A stretch of 64,000 nucleotides of DNA from the NCBI GenBank assembly GCA_964503045.1, contig CAZCZI010000021.1, forward strand, positions 35,112-99,111. Direction: 5' to 3'. The number at the start of each line of letters is the position of its first letter. The stretch's first letter is position 1. Below the pieces are notes generated by a model. The model ran no database searches. It was given only the letters and a program-made list of their open reading frames with translations, and was not told the DNA's origin. Shown here one piece after another: positions 51,771-61,110 of this stretch. Both the position numbers and the translations under genes were made by a program. The stretch is from CAYZJR01 sp964503045. GTDB lineage: Bacteria; Cyanobacteriota; Vampirovibrionia; Obscuribacterales; Obscuribacteraceae.

Positions 51771-53852
51771 TTGGCCGAGCGGGAGCAGGAAAAAGTCACT
51801 TTGGAGCTGACTTGCAGCAACTGCTTTAAGAAGCAGCAGCAGTGCAGTTGCGAGGCGCCATCTTTGGTGGAACAGCCTGACAAATCGTGGTGGCCGAAGG
51901 GTTACAGCTTGACCGATAAACTTGGCGAAAACCCACGTGCAGTTTTGTATAAGGGCAAGCTGGGTGGTTCGGAACAGTCTTTTGCCATCAAAGTGATGAA
52001 GGCGTCCTGTGCTGAAAACAGGGACTTTCAAAGGAAGGTGCGGCAGGAAGTTAAGGCTCTGACGCAGCTTACGCACCCGAACATCGGAGCGATCTATGAT
52101 GGTGGGCTGACTGATGATTCGCGACCGTATATAGTGCGCGATTATGTCGATGGCATGCCGCTTTCAGCTGTACTAGATAAAGAGGGTAGTCTTGACCCTC
52201 AAGAATTCTTTGAAGTGTTCGAACAAGTTTGTGAGGCAGTGGCGGCGGCACATCAATGCTCTGTCTCCCATTTTGGACTGTCGCCAGAAAACATTTTGCT
52301 GATTGGAACGCCGGCAGGTTCTAGGACCGCACATCACGTAAAGGTTGTCGATTTCGCAAGCACCAATTTGGCTATCGGCGATGGCGACTCTGCGGTTACT
52401 GGCGATCCTCGCTACTTGAGCCCAGAGCAGATTCAAGGAGCGCCCAAAGAGATCTCCAGCGATGTTTACGCTCTTGGTTGCGTTATGTACGAGGCGCTAT
52501 GCGGCCGCCCTCCGTTCTCTAATGCACCGCCTGAATCGCTTAAGCGCAGCCACATTCAGGAGGCGCCCGAACCGATTAATAAGGCATGCAAGACAAAGAT
52601 TAGTCCTGCATTGTCAGATTTGGTGTCGCGCTGTTTATCGAAGTATCCACATAATCGGTTCGATTCATTCAACGAGATTCTCGAAGAGTTGAAACGTGTG
52701 GAGACCTTACCGGCAGAGGCTGCCGAATCAAATGTTCCACCCAATAAAAACATGGCGGATGGGCGCTTCGCATCTAAAATCACCAGTGAAGTCGCAAGCT
52801 CGGATTCGTCACTGCGCACGCGCGACTTCGTCAAACTGGATGGTTCTAAGCCGGAAATTCGAGCTGAGCGTCTGGTAGAACGCCCTGCAGATCGTATCGC
52901 AGATCGAAGTGCAGATCGAACTACGGATCGGCCGGCAGCTGGTGTACGCGCTGCAGATTATCCGAAACCGTCTTGGTTGCCTGAGTTTACGCCGAAGACA
53001 GCAATGATTGGCGTGACTGCATTGTTGGTTGTTGCATTTGCTTCGGTATTCGCGGTCTCTTCGATGAAGCCCGCGGTGCCGCAGAAACCGGCATGGGTAG
53101 TGATGGTGGATGAAGCGAACAGTCAGCAAAGATTGGGCAACCTCGCAAATGCGGAGATGTCTTTGAACAATGCGTTGACCGCCGCCGAAGAGGGCAAGGC
53201 TTCTCAGGAGGATGTGGCCGGCATTTTGGCAAAACTTGGGTCTCTGTTTTATCTTCAAAATCGTCCGAATGAAGCTGCACCATTTTTGATGCGCGCGCTT
53301 CCATTGTATGAAACGATTCAAGGAGCAGCGGGTAAGGACGTCATGTGGATTGCCAATGACATAGCAGAAATTGCGGTGAAGACCAATAACTGGACTCTTG
53401 CAAACGAGATGTATCACAAGCTTTTGGCGGGAGTTGCAACTGATGGCAGCGATGCCGCACAACGACTCAAGGCAAGATACTTGGGGAGTATCGGTGCTGC
53501 GTACATTCATGAGCACAACTATCAACAAGCATTGAAGTCGTTGAATGAGTGCTATGCGATCCAGAAGAAACTGAAAGGCGGGCTCACAGCCGGTGTCTCC
53601 AAGACGACGATGAACATAGCCTATGCCTACGACAAGCTTTCGCAATTGAAGGATGCTGAGAAGTTCTACAAGGAATCGGTGGATGTTCTTAAGAGTGTCA
53701 AACCATTAGATAAAGCAGGATTGGCGAAAGCTTATGACTATCTCGGTAATTTTTTGAAACGAACTGGAAAGTCTGCGCAAGGTGATGCAGCACTCAACGA
53801 GGCCAGAAAGCTTCGTGGCTTGCCACCGGTCAATGGCGATGGCTCTGAGTAG
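51771..53852 (+). CDS. membrane-bound pseudokinase with TPR domain
   Basis: A 693-residue protein. The N-terminus has a small Cys cluster (C15, C18, C25, C27: TCSNCFKKQQQCSC). The kinase-like domain spans about residues 45-305: the Lys in FAIKVMK is kept and the C-lobe (GDPRYLSPEQIQG, SSDVYALGCVMYEALCGRPPF) is normal. The glycine loop is LGENPRAVLYKG, the HRD is HFG (SHFGLSPENILLI, catalytic Asp lost) and DFG is DFAS, so activity is doubtful. An Arg/Asp-rich linker (ADR repeats) precedes one membrane segment (about residues 408-428), and a C-terminal TPR domain lies outside. The start is TTG 51771 behind GGGAGGACG. It converges with the vWA gene with a one-base gap. Confidence 0.93.
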   Translation: MAEREQEKVTLELTCSNCFKKQQQCSCEAPSLVEQPDKSWWPKGYSLTDKLGENPRAVLYKGKLGGSEQSFAIKVMKASCAENRDFQRKVRQEVKALTQLTHPNIGAIYDGGLTDDSRPYIVRDYVDGMPLSAVLDKEGSLDPQEFFEVFEQVCEAVAAAHQCSVSHFGLSPENILLIGTPAGSRTAHHVKVVDFASTNLAIGDGDSAVTGDPRYLSPEQIQGAPKEISSDVYALGCVMYEALCGRPPFSNAPPESLKRSHIQEAPEPINKACKTKISPALSDLVSRCLSKYPHNRFDSFNEILEELKRVETLPAEAAESNVPPNKNMADGRFASKITSEVASSDSSLRTRDFVKLDGSKPEIRAERLVERPADRIADRSADRTTDRPAAGVRAADYPKPSWLPEFTPKTAMIGVTALLVVAFASVFAVSSMKPAVPQKPAWVVMVDEANSQQRLGNLANAEMSLNNALTAAEEGKASQEDVAGILAKLGSLFYLQNRPNEAAPFLMRALPLYETIQGAAGKDVMWIANDIAEIAVKTNNWTLANEMYHKLLAGVATDGSDAAQRLKARYLGSIGAAYIHEHNYQQALKSLNECYAIQKKLKGGLTAGVSKTTMNIAYAYDKLSQLKDAEKFYKESVDVLKSVKPLDKAGLAKAYDYLGNFLKRTGKSAQGDAALNEARKLRGLPPVNGDGSE

Positions 53853-53853
53853 G

Positions 53854-55227
53854 TTACTCTTCGCTGTGCGACGGTGGTCCGTGATCGAGAAAGACGGTAC
53901 GGAAGTCTTCTTTCGGATATCCGAGCGATTCCGACCAGTGTTCGCGGCTGGCTGTGCGATGGTCTTCAGTGCTCGTCAAATACCTGTAGCTTGTGATCTG
54001 CATCTCCTTGCGAAGGCGCTCTTGCCAGTTGTAGTCGGCATTGACACGAAGGGTTTGCAGCTCATTGACTAGTCTTGAGGCCTGAGGAATGTGCATGCAA
54101 TATGTGGAAAGATACTTCAATTCGTGATCGAGCGTTTGTTTCAGTTTTCGGATTTCGCCTCGACGATTGAGATCTACAGCCACTCTCACTAGCGATGCGT
54201 GCCATGCTCCTGCAACCTTCATGCCGATTTCTTGATCTCTTGGCTGTTCAAGATTTTTTGCTTGTGTCTCAAACATTAGTGATGCGGAAACCGCTTTGGT
54301 CTTGATCTTCTGGTTTGATCCTGGTTTCTTCGCTGACACCTTCGCTGTGAAGTCGAGCGTGTCACCTTTGTTTCCAGTGGGGGTGGTGACGCGGAAAATC
54401 ACTGTTCTGGTGCCGCTTGCCGGAAGTGGACCAATGGCGGTGCATAAGCTTGTGGTATCACGTGCGGTGGGAAATCCGCTGATGTTTTCGACCATTACAT
54501 CGCTTGGGAAAGTTAAGGTGAGTTGTACATCTTCTGCAACTGTTTCGCACAAATCATGAAGTTCTCCCAGGACTACTTCAACAATCTCTTCCGGGTGCTC
54601 TGCATCGTGCATTCTTCCTCCGCCGTACTCTGCCAGGCTTTGAAGCAGCGTCGCCGAATAGTGATTGCCGATTCCGACAGTGGATGTGTACAGGCCTCGC
54701 ATGCGCAATTGTTCTGCGTGATGTTGCAACGCTTCTGAATCACAGATGCCGCGGTTTGCGTGTCCATCAGAAAGAAGAACCACGTGAGAGTGATGACCGC
54801 TTTCTTTCTGCATTACGTTGGCGAGGCACTCAGCGCCCCTCAGCCAGCCGCCTGACAGATTGGTGTAGATTCGGTGATCGACTTCGAGCAAGGCTCTCAT
54901 CGCGGCGTGTCTGCCTGCGCTGTCCATTTTGACGCCTGCAAGGTGCACCTGCACGTCTGCTCCGAATGAAACAATCGACAAGCGCTCGTTGTCCTTCATG
55001 GCGTCAATCACGCCTCGAGCCGCCTTTCTGGCGCACGACATAGGATCTCCATACATTGAGGTGGAGGCATCCAATACGAGAGCCAAGCTAAGTGGTGTGC
55101 GTTTGCAACTCTCAACTAGAGCGTCACTCGCGGTTACGTCAACGGCGAGATATCTGACAGACCGACCTCGTTCGACCACGAGATTCCGGTCGAACTGTGC
55201 TTTTACAGTGAGCAACTCTTCAGTCAT
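53854..55227 (-). CDS. von Willebrand factor A domain protein
   Basis: A 457-residue protein with an N-terminal beta region and a vWA domain (about residues 45-235). The metal site DASTSM (MIDAS, LALVLDASTSMYGDP), the Thr loop (YTNLSGGW) and SDGHANRG are present. A beta-sandwich (VTTPTGNKGDTLDFTAKV) and helical C-terminus follow. No signal peptide is seen, so it probably acts in the cytoplasm. vWA proteins bind partners in a metal-dependent way and often pair with AAA or kinase modules. ATG 55227 is preceded by AGGAGGG, which lies inside the end of the MerR gene: the two overlap by 8 bases and are probably coupled. It ends one base from the pseudokinase-TPR gene. Confidence 0.93.
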   Translation of the reverse strand: MTEELLTVKAQFDRNLVVERGRSVRYLAVDVTASDALVESCKRTPLSLALVLDASTSMYGDPMSCARKAARGVIDAMKDNERLSIVSFGADVQVHLAGVKMDSAGRHAAMRALLEVDHRIYTNLSGGWLRGAECLANVMQKESGHHSHVVLLSDGHANRGICDSEALQHHAEQLRMRGLYTSTVGIGNHYSATLLQSLAEYGGGRMHDAEHPEEIVEVVLGELHDLCETVAEDVQLTLTFPSDVMVENISGFPTARDTTSLCTAIGPLPASGTRTVIFRVTTPTGNKGDTLDFTAKVSAKKPGSNQKIKTKAVSASLMFETQAKNLEQPRDQEIGMKVAGAWHASLVRVAVDLNRRGEIRKLKQTLDHELKYLSTYCMHIPQASRLVNELQTLRVNADYNWQERLRKEMQITSYRYLTSTEDHRTASREHWSESLGYPKEDFRTVFLDHGPPSHSEE

Positions 55228-55828
55228 AGTGCCCTCCTAGAAGGATCTCTCGAAGATGGTCTGCAATTCTCTCGAAGTTCGCCAGTTGTGCTGAATCATC
55301 TATTGCTCGAATAGAAAGTTCGATATCGGGCGTGATTGCAATGCGATGCCAGCGCGCGGATTTTGCTTGTCGCCGAACATTTTTGTCGACGTTTATTTTG
55401 GAGAGTTCCCACAACAATAGATCAATGGGGGTGCGCCCTTTCTTGTCGTAATTGTCAGAGGGCTCGCTCTCCGGTGATTGCTGTTGCGCGACTGGTATCG
55501 GGGGTGATGCCTGAATCGATCGGATGTAGTCCAATGCCGATGAATCCGGTTGTTGCATCGCAGCATTTTTGTTGGCTACGACGCTCAACTCGTCTTCGCT
55601 CATGGTTACAAGAGCGGTGCGAATTGCTCCCAGCGTAAGGCCTTGCTGTTCTCGCAAGTTCTTGATTGCCAGAAGCCGAGTCAGGTGCGAAGACGAGTAA
55701 CGGGCATAACGACCCATGCTCTCGGGACCCCTTAGGAGCCCCTGCTCGATGAAGCTCCGGATTACACGCCGGTCAAAACCGGAAAGTGCGGCGAGCTCTT
55801 CAAGAGAATATGAGTTTGTATCTTCCAT
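55220..55828 (-). CDS. MerR family transcriptional regulator
   Basis: A 202-residue DNA-binding protein with the MerR winged helix-turn-helix at the N-terminus: SLEELAALSGFDRRVIRSFIEQGLL followed by GRYARYSSSHLTRLLAIKNLREQQGLTLGAI. After a linker the C-terminal half is helical and ends in a DNA-proximal helix (IADHLREILLGG). It has no Cys-rich metal site of the classic heavy-metal regulators, so the effector is unknown. Its 3' end overlaps the vWA gene by 8 bases. Upstream is an inverted repeat (55936-55971) in the shared space with the kinase-LRR gene, a possible operator. Confidence 0.92.
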   Translation of the reverse strand: MEDTNSYSLEELAALSGFDRRVIRSFIEQGLLRGPESMGRYARYSSSHLTRLLAIKNLREQQGLTLGAIRTALVTMSEDELSVVANKNAAMQQPDSSALDYIRSIQASPPIPVAQQQSPESEPSDNYDKKGRTPIDLLLWELSKINVDKNVRRQAKSARWHRIAITPDIELSIRAIDDSAQLANFERIADHLREILLGGHYD

Positions 55829-56231
55829 TTAGTTTATTGCCAAGACCATTTGCCAAGTTGGGTGCGCGCATACGAGCACCCGGATGAACCGGTTGCGGGG
55901 TGTGCTTTTCAGCGCGCCAACCTGTTGCCAATATACAACGCGCCAACTCGCCATGTCAAATTGGCGCGTTGAACTTCTTTACAACTGCGACTTGCCGAGG
56001 GTCGTCTAGGTGTGGCAACTTGGTAACGAATTGGTGATACAAAAAGACCTGTTTTGCCAAGGTTCAGGAGTGGAAATCACTAGACAAAAGAGGCATGGAA
56101 GTAGAGAGATTGTGAATGCCCACAAAGGAACCATTGGTGTCCGAAAAATGGAGAAAGAGGCGCCTCGTTATGGTTGCGATTGCCGCGTTGATCTCTAACT
56201 AACTCAAACCTTCAGGGGGGTTGTTGAGTTA
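55829..56231. other. divergent control region of MerR-vWA and kinase-LRR genes
   Basis: These 403 bases separate the MerR gene (-) from the kinase-LRR gene (+). They hold a 36-base inverted repeat (55936-55971) and a related half site near 55911-55924. Closer to the + gene is GGGGGG, 11 bases before its ATG. No gene is supported. Confidence 0.5.
55936..55971. promoter_or_regulatory. inverted repeat, candidate operator or hairpin
   Basis: CAACGCGCCAA (55936-55946) and TTGGCGCGTTG (55961-55971) are perfect 11-base complements around 14 bases. A third, half-like copy, GCGCGCCAACCTG, is at 55912-55924. It lies about 108-143 bases before the MerR start, as expected for a regulator site; with AACTTCTTT after it, a hairpin is also possible. 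Confidence 0.5.
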
Positions 56232-58493
56232 ATGTCCACGCAAGATGGCAGTATTTGTAATACGTGCGGAAAACCTGTTGAGCGGGCGGGTTCCATTACT
56301 CAATGGATGTTCTCTGCCAAATGTTTTTGCAAAGAAGGAGACGACATCCTCAGGGAGTTGCAACTCTGCCCGCTGTGCGGACTGCGCCCTAAAGGACGAG
56401 AAGGCACAATGACAGGCTGGATCTTCCGAGCGAAAGCATGCTCCTGCCTTGAAAGTGACCTAAAGCACGCTCTCGATTTTGCAGACCTGCCCGAAGAGAG
56501 CTGGATCGAAGGCAGCCCCTATGAATGGTTGGCGGTCGCCGGCCGCGGCGGCAAGGGAATCGTCTACAAAGCGAGATCCCGGAAATTGAACCGATTGGTT
56601 GCGGTCAAAGTTATTCAAGACAACTCTGCGGCCGATAGCTTCTTGCGCGAGGCGAAGGCGGTCTCCAAGTTGCAGCATCCCAACATCGTCGCCGTCGAGG
56701 ATTACGGGGTGATGCAAGACGGGCGACAGTATCTGGTAATCGAGTGGATTGATGGTATCACGCTGTCGGAATACTTGACTAAGTTTGGACCCCTGTCCAT
56801 TGCCAGCGTGCACGACATTTTTTCGCAAATTCTCGATGCATTTGCTCATGCGCATAAGCGCGACATCGTGCACCGTGATATCAAGCCGAGCAACATCATC
56901 TTGGGCAGAACCGTATCTGGTGGCTGGGTAGTCAAAGTGATCGACTTTGGAACTGCCAAGGAGCTGAATCACGATGGTTATGTCACCAAGATCGAAGACA
57001 TGGATTGCTCGCCGTACTACGTTAGTCCTGAACGTGTCAATGGTTTGACGGTGGACCATCGAACAGATCTATACTCTCTGGGCTGCACAATGTTCGAAGC
57101 TCTCACTGGGCGCCCACCGTTTACCGGGTTAGCACTTCCGGTGGTGATGATGCATTTGAGCGACCCGCCTCCGACACTGTCGAGTGTTTCTGGCGGCAAG
57201 CAGTTTCCGCAATATATGGAGGACATCGTTGCTCGGCTTTTGGCAAAGAATCCGGCCGACAGATTTGCCGACGCCGGTGAAGTCAGAAAAGCCTTTGATG
57301 AACGCAGAGTGCTGCCGAAAGTCGCAAATGTCGAGCCGGGAGGTTTGGAGCCAGATCTCAGAGTTCAGAACAAGGGGTTTCCGATTGCAACTTGGGCTCT
57401 CGCCGGTTTGATTTTTTGTTCTTGCTCTTTGATTGCTGTTATGGCTTTCATTGCTTTTGAACAGCAGGATTCGAAAGAGCCGAGTTCGAAAGTTCAGGGC
57501 GCAAACAGTGTCGACCAGGCGAAAATCGCGCAGGAAGATAAGTTGCTCGACACTCCTCTTTGGAGCCGTGATTTTCGCGTCGAGGCAGACATGATCTCGG
57601 CCCAAGCTCCTACCAAGGAGGATTTTGAAACCATCAAGAAGCGCAAAGGAATCAGGAAAATCCAGTTCACTGGCTGTAAGAACTTTCCTCGCGGTTTCTT
57701 TAGCAGTCTCGCTTCTGGCAATACCATTTGTGAAATGGCTTTTAGTGAATGCACAATTTCAGAGCCTGACTTCGGAATCCAATTGGCAGGGCTTCCCAAA
57801 CTCAACATCTTAGTTTTCAGTGCGATTGAAGGCTTGACTGAAAGAGCAATTGCTGGACTGAAAGAGATGCAGCTATATCGGCTGGATTTCAAATTTACTA
57901 ATTTTTCAAGCCGGGAGTTTAAGGCTGTTGGGCAGTTGCGTTCCATCAAATTTCTCAGCCTTAATGGCACGCGTCTGGATGATGAGAGCATGAAACTTCT
58001 AACTGGACTTGATAAACTCGTCGGGCTCGATTTGAGCAACAATTACTTTTCCGGTACCGGTCTGCAATATCTGGGCTGCAAGAAAACACTTAGTCAGTTA
58101 TCGATTCACAAATGTCCAAACCTCAGCCCGCAAGGGTTGGCGAACCTGAAAGAGTTTAGCCATTTGACGCGCATCGAGTACGACGACAACAAGGTGACAC
58201 CAGGTGTACTACTGTCACTAAAACAATGCCCTTCGCTTGATGCTCTGATGCTTCCGAGATGCAAAATTGACGATGAATCGCTCACTGCTCTAAACGGACT
58301 CACTAATCTCAAATACCTAAGTTTGTCTGGAGCGAGGATAGGTGATCGAGAAATAGAAAAATTGAAAGGTCTGAAAAAGCTCATTTACTTCAATCTCGAA
58401 GACACGAATGTCACCGCCAAAGGAGTTAGAGACTTCGAACGTCAGGTAAAAGATCTCCACGTTTTGTACAACGAGGAGCTCAAGCTGCATTGA
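56232..58493 (+). CDS. Ser/Thr protein kinase with Cys-motif N-terminus, membrane segment and leucine-rich repeats
   Basis: A 753-residue protein. Residues 8-72 hold two copies of a Cys motif with 37-residue period (C9, C12, C31, C33 and C46, C49, C70, C72): CxxCG, then T-x-W-[MI]-F-x-AK and CxC. An active kinase domain (about residues 95-370) has GRGGKGIVYKA, VAVKVIQ, the catalytic loop VHRDIKPSNIIL, VIDFGTAKE and YYVSPERVNG. One membrane segment (about residues 383-408, WALAGLIFCSCSLIAVMAFIAF) leads to a C-terminal region of about seven leucine-rich repeats (LTGLDKLVGLDLSNNYFSG, ALNGLTNLKYLSLSG) that may sense something outside. The ATG is preceded by GGGGGG. It is divergent from MerR-vWA. 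Confidence 0.94.
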   Translation: MSTQDGSICNTCGKPVERAGSITQWMFSAKCFCKEGDDILRELQLCPLCGLRPKGREGTMTGWIFRAKACSCLESDLKHALDFADLPEESWIEGSPYEWLAVAGRGGKGIVYKARSRKLNRLVAVKVIQDNSAADSFLREAKAVSKLQHPNIVAVEDYGVMQDGRQYLVIEWIDGITLSEYLTKFGPLSIASVHDIFSQILDAFAHAHKRDIVHRDIKPSNIILGRTVSGGWVVKVIDFGTAKELNHDGYVTKIEDMDCSPYYVSPERVNGLTVDHRTDLYSLGCTMFEALTGRPPFTGLALPVVMMHLSDPPPTLSSVSGGKQFPQYMEDIVARLLAKNPADRFADAGEVRKAFDERRVLPKVANVEPGGLEPDLRVQNKGFPIATWALAGLIFCSCSLIAVMAFIAFEQQDSKEPSSKVQGANSVDQAKIAQEDKLLDTPLWSRDFRVEADMISAQAPTKEDFETIKKRKGIRKIQFTGCKNFPRGFFSSLASGNTICEMAFSECTISEPDFGIQLAGLPKLNILVFSAIEGLTERAIAGLKEMQLYRLDFKFTNFSSREFKAVGQLRSIKFLSLNGTRLDDESMKLLTGLDKLVGLDLSNNYFSGTGLQYLGCKKTLSQLSIHKCPNLSPQGLANLKEFSHLTRIEYDDNKVTPGVLLSLKQCPSLDALMLPRCKIDDESLTALNGLTNLKYLSLSGARIGDREIEKLKGLKKLIYFNLEDTNVTAKGVRDFERQVKDLHVLYNEELKLH

Positions 58494-58525
58494 AAAGAAT
58501 AACGAAGATCTGGTCTGCTCGTGGC

Positions 58526-59209
58526 TCAACGCGAGCGCAGCCTATATCCTACCTTAGGAATATTTTCGATTATAGAAGTCGATTCCTCGCCGTCTTTATC
58601 GTCTAGTTTTTGCCTGATTCTCTTTATGGCTGTGCGGATCGCCTCGGAGGTCGCCTCGCTGTCTGATTGCCAAACACGTTGAAGAAGCGCGTCGCTGCTG
58701 AAGACTTGGTCCGGATAACGCATGAAAAATTCAAGCAATGCAAAGTCCTTCGGAAGAAGACGAACCTCCTCACCGCCCTTTGTGACACGGTACTTGGCGC
58801 CGTCAAGTACGATGTCTTGGACTTGCAAAACAGTCGAAACCATCGCCTGCGGGCGTCGAAGAAGCGCACGTATGCGAGCAGACAACTCTTTGACGTCGAA
58901 AGGCTTTGTCAGATAGTCATCGGCTCCTGCGTCCAGCCCGCTTTCCTTTTCGGATATGGCTTTTTTACCGGTCAGCATGATTATGGGGGTGCTACCGCGC
59001 ATGTCTCTGAAGGCCTTGCATATGCTTGGACCGGACATGCCTGGTAAATCCCAGTCAAGAATCACAACGTCATACTGGGTAATACCCAGCTGTTGCAATG
59101 CTGTTGGTCCTTCAAAGATCTCCTCGACGATGTGATGCTCTGACTCCAGCCATACCTTGAGCATGGAAACCAGTTCACGATCGTCATCTACTAATAGTAT
59201 CTTTGCCAT
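58526..59209 (-). CDS. OmpR/PhoB-type response regulator
   Basis: A 227-residue two-domain regulator. The receiver domain has the acidic pocket DDD near residues 8-10, the phospho-acceptor Asp in VVILDWDLPGMSG, the Thr in IIMLTG and the Lys in YLTKPF. The C-terminal winged helix (about residues 128-226) has LLPKDFALLEFFMRYPDQVFS, SEAIRTAIKRIRQKLDD and the final VGYRLRS. No histidine kinase lies next to it, so it is an orphan here. It converges on the kinase-LRR gene, with 32 bases between ends. Confidence 0.95.
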   Translation of the reverse strand: MAKILLVDDDRELVSMLKVWLESEHHIVEEIFEGPTALQQLGITQYDVVILDWDLPGMSGPSICKAFRDMRGSTPIIMLTGKKAISEKESGLDAGADDYLTKPFDVKELSARIRALLRRPQAMVSTVLQVQDIVLDGAKYRVTKGGEEVRLLPKDFALLEFFMRYPDQVFSSDALLQRVWQSDSEATSEAIRTAIKRIRQKLDDKDGEESTSIIENIPKVGYRLRSR

Positions 59210-59317
59210 TCTTGTACCGCCGCTTTCTGAACAAATTTAGACGATCTTATTGAAGGAGACAACCACTTTCCCGCCCGAAGCCGGAAATAGCAGATCCAAG
59301 TCAAACACCCATACTTG

Positions 59318-60151
59318 CTACTGCGCTCTGAGGGAGATCTGGACTATCCGATCTCCCTTCTCGATTTTTCGCACCACATCCATGCCGTCGACTACACCCC
59401 CGAAGATCGTGTATTGGTGGTCGAGCCGCTGCTGAGGGCTAAGGGTTATGTAAAACTGACAGCTGGAAGAGTTCGGATTCTTTGGCGCTCGCGCCATTGC
59501 CACCACTCCTGGTGCGTTGTGACTCAAGCTGGTCGAAACCTCGAGTTGCAAAAATCTCGGCTTCTGCGTTTTTGGATCTCTGTAAAACCCACCGCCGGTG
59601 CCGTTTGGACAGCCACCTTGAATGCAGAACCCCGGCTCGACGCGGTGAAATGTCAATCCGTTGTAGAAGCCGTTCGACACCATTTCCATAAACGCGGTTA
59701 CGGTTTTGGGCGCTAATTGCTGAAACAACCTAATGGTGATGTTGCCTTTAGAAGTCTCGATAACCGCCAGTGGATCCGGCTTGCTCGGGTCTATCTGCGC
59801 CTGCGGTTGAATCACGGGCACCATTTGATGCTGCGGTGTGATACTGCCGGGCGCTCCACGAGCGCTCGATCCCGCTGGTGGCGGCGGTGGACTTCCCGCC
59901 GGCGGCATCGCACCGCGCGGTTGAGCACCGCCCGGTTGAGCTCCCGCCGGTTGACTCATTCCGGGTGCAGGCGTAGTGGTTCCAACCATTGGAGTTGAAC
60001 TGGTAGCTGCTGATGGAATTACGACCTCCGGCGGTACCAAGTCCGGATCAAGCGCTTGTCCAAATGCGCAAGGGGCGCACGCCAAGGCAATTGGCACGAT
60101 AGCCGAGCAAAGAAATGATTTGAGCAGCAGCGAAGACAGACGAAGACTCAT
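59318..60151 (-). CDS. secreted cyclophilin-type peptidyl-prolyl isomerase
   Basis: A 277-residue exported isomerase: signal peptide with core FLCSAIVPIALACAPCAFG, a Pro/Gly/Ala-rich linker of about 80 residues, then a compact bacterial cyclophilin domain from about residue 130. Visible are VIETSKGNITIRLFQQLAPKTV, FHRVEPGFCIQGGCP, GGGFYRDP, VVAMARAPKNPNSSSCQFYI and YTIFGGVVDGMDVV. The FHR catalytic Arg and the FYI strand are kept. It assists folding outside the cytoplasm. The ATG has AAGGA about 14 bases upstream. Confidence 0.94.
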   Translation of the reverse strand: MSLRLSSLLLKSFLCSAIVPIALACAPCAFGQALDPDLVPPEVVIPSAATSSTPMVGTTTPAPGMSQPAGAQPGGAQPRGAMPPAGSPPPPPAGSSARGAPGSITPQHQMVPVIQPQAQIDPSKPDPLAVIETSKGNITIRLFQQLAPKTVTAFMEMVSNGFYNGLTFHRVEPGFCIQGGCPNGTGGGFYRDPKTQKPRFLQLEVSTSLSHNAPGVVAMARAPKNPNSSSCQFYITLSPQQRLDHQYTIFGGVVDGMDVVRKIEKGDRIVQISLRAQ

Positions 60152-60247
60152 TACTTGATGCGATTTCCTTATCTAGGCAAGTTCATTTTTGGCGGCTGGA
60201 ACCAATCCATTCATATTGTAATTAAAGTCCAAAAACTTTGCCCCACC

Positions 60248-60916
60248 TCACCTCTGAAAGTCGCACAGGACTTTCAAGTCGGGGTGAGTGCATAGGATTG
60301 ATGCGGGAACTTCCGGATCAACTGTTCCACCCAAAGCCCTTTTTAGAATGTCGTGCTTCTGTTCACCAATGACCAGAAGAATTATTTTGCGGCTGGCCAT
60401 GATCGTCGCAATGCCCATGGTGATTCCAGTTAGTGGCACAGACTTGCTGCCTTCAAAGTATGATTTATTGGCTTCCCTTGTCGATTCCGTCAGCCACATG
60501 CAATGCGTGTAGCTCTGAAACGGTGTTCCTGGCTCATTAAACGCGATGTGCCCGTTTTTTCCTAACCCGAGAATCGTGAGGTCAAGCCCTCCATGACTGG
60601 CTATCAGCTCGTCATAACCTGCGCAAAAGCGAGGATTGAAGCGGTGATCGGGCGGCAAATTGGTCGCACCGTAAAGGTGCGTCTCTAAATATGTTTGGAA
60701 AGAGCGGTCCTCATCGCATTCCAGGTAGTCATCCAGCGCGAAGCACAATGCGTCAGTCCAGTTAAGCTCGCCTGCCTGCGAGCGTTTGGACAACAGCTCG
60801 TACGCCTTGACCGGCGACTTGCCGGTCGGCAGCCCGAAACAGCTATTTGGCTTGCGTTTGAGCTGACTGGCGACTTCATCGGCCACTTCTTGGCTGAGGC
60901 TCTCGTACAAGCTCAT
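60248..60916 (-). CDS. nagB: glucosamine-6-phosphate deaminase
   Basis: NagB converts glucosamine-6-phosphate to fructose-6-phosphate and ammonia. The 222-residue product is short but typical of the small NagB group. It has GLPTGKSPVKAYELL, ALDDYLECD, LGLGKNGHIAFNEPGTPF and the final LTGITMGIATIM and EVPASILCTHPD. All belong to the active site. I start at ATG 60916 (MSLYESLSQ); upstream is a G-rich stretch, and GTG 60943 would add an unlikely 9 residues. It lies alone upstream of the cyclophilin gene. Confidence 0.93.
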   Translation of the reverse strand: MSLYESLSQEVADEVASQLKRKPNSCFGLPTGKSPVKAYELLSKRSQAGELNWTDALCFALDDYLECDEDRSFQTYLETHLYGATNLPPDHRFNPRFCAGYDELIASHGGLDLTILGLGKNGHIAFNEPGTPFQSYTHCMWLTESTREANKSYFEGSKSVPLTGITMGIATIMASRKIILLVIGEQKHDILKRALGGTVDPEVPASILCTHPDLKVLCDFQR

Positions 60917-61110
60917 GCCGCCCCCCCGCCACAACCCCGACAAGCCGTCTTTTGGCGGCTTAGGCCGGTGGTTAACTCATGGCATCGCGGTGGTAAGAAA
61001 CGGGAATCCATACGAGTACAATTATCGCGCCGATATCAGAAGATGACGATACAATGGCCAATGAAGTACATCTTTTGTGAGCTCAGTGGGAGTTTGGGAC
61101 CTTTGCCTTC

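Noticed and set aside
56010..56198. 62-codon plus-strand frame between MerR and the kinase-LRR gene
   Set aside because: No ribosome site or recognisable protein; it lies in a control region.
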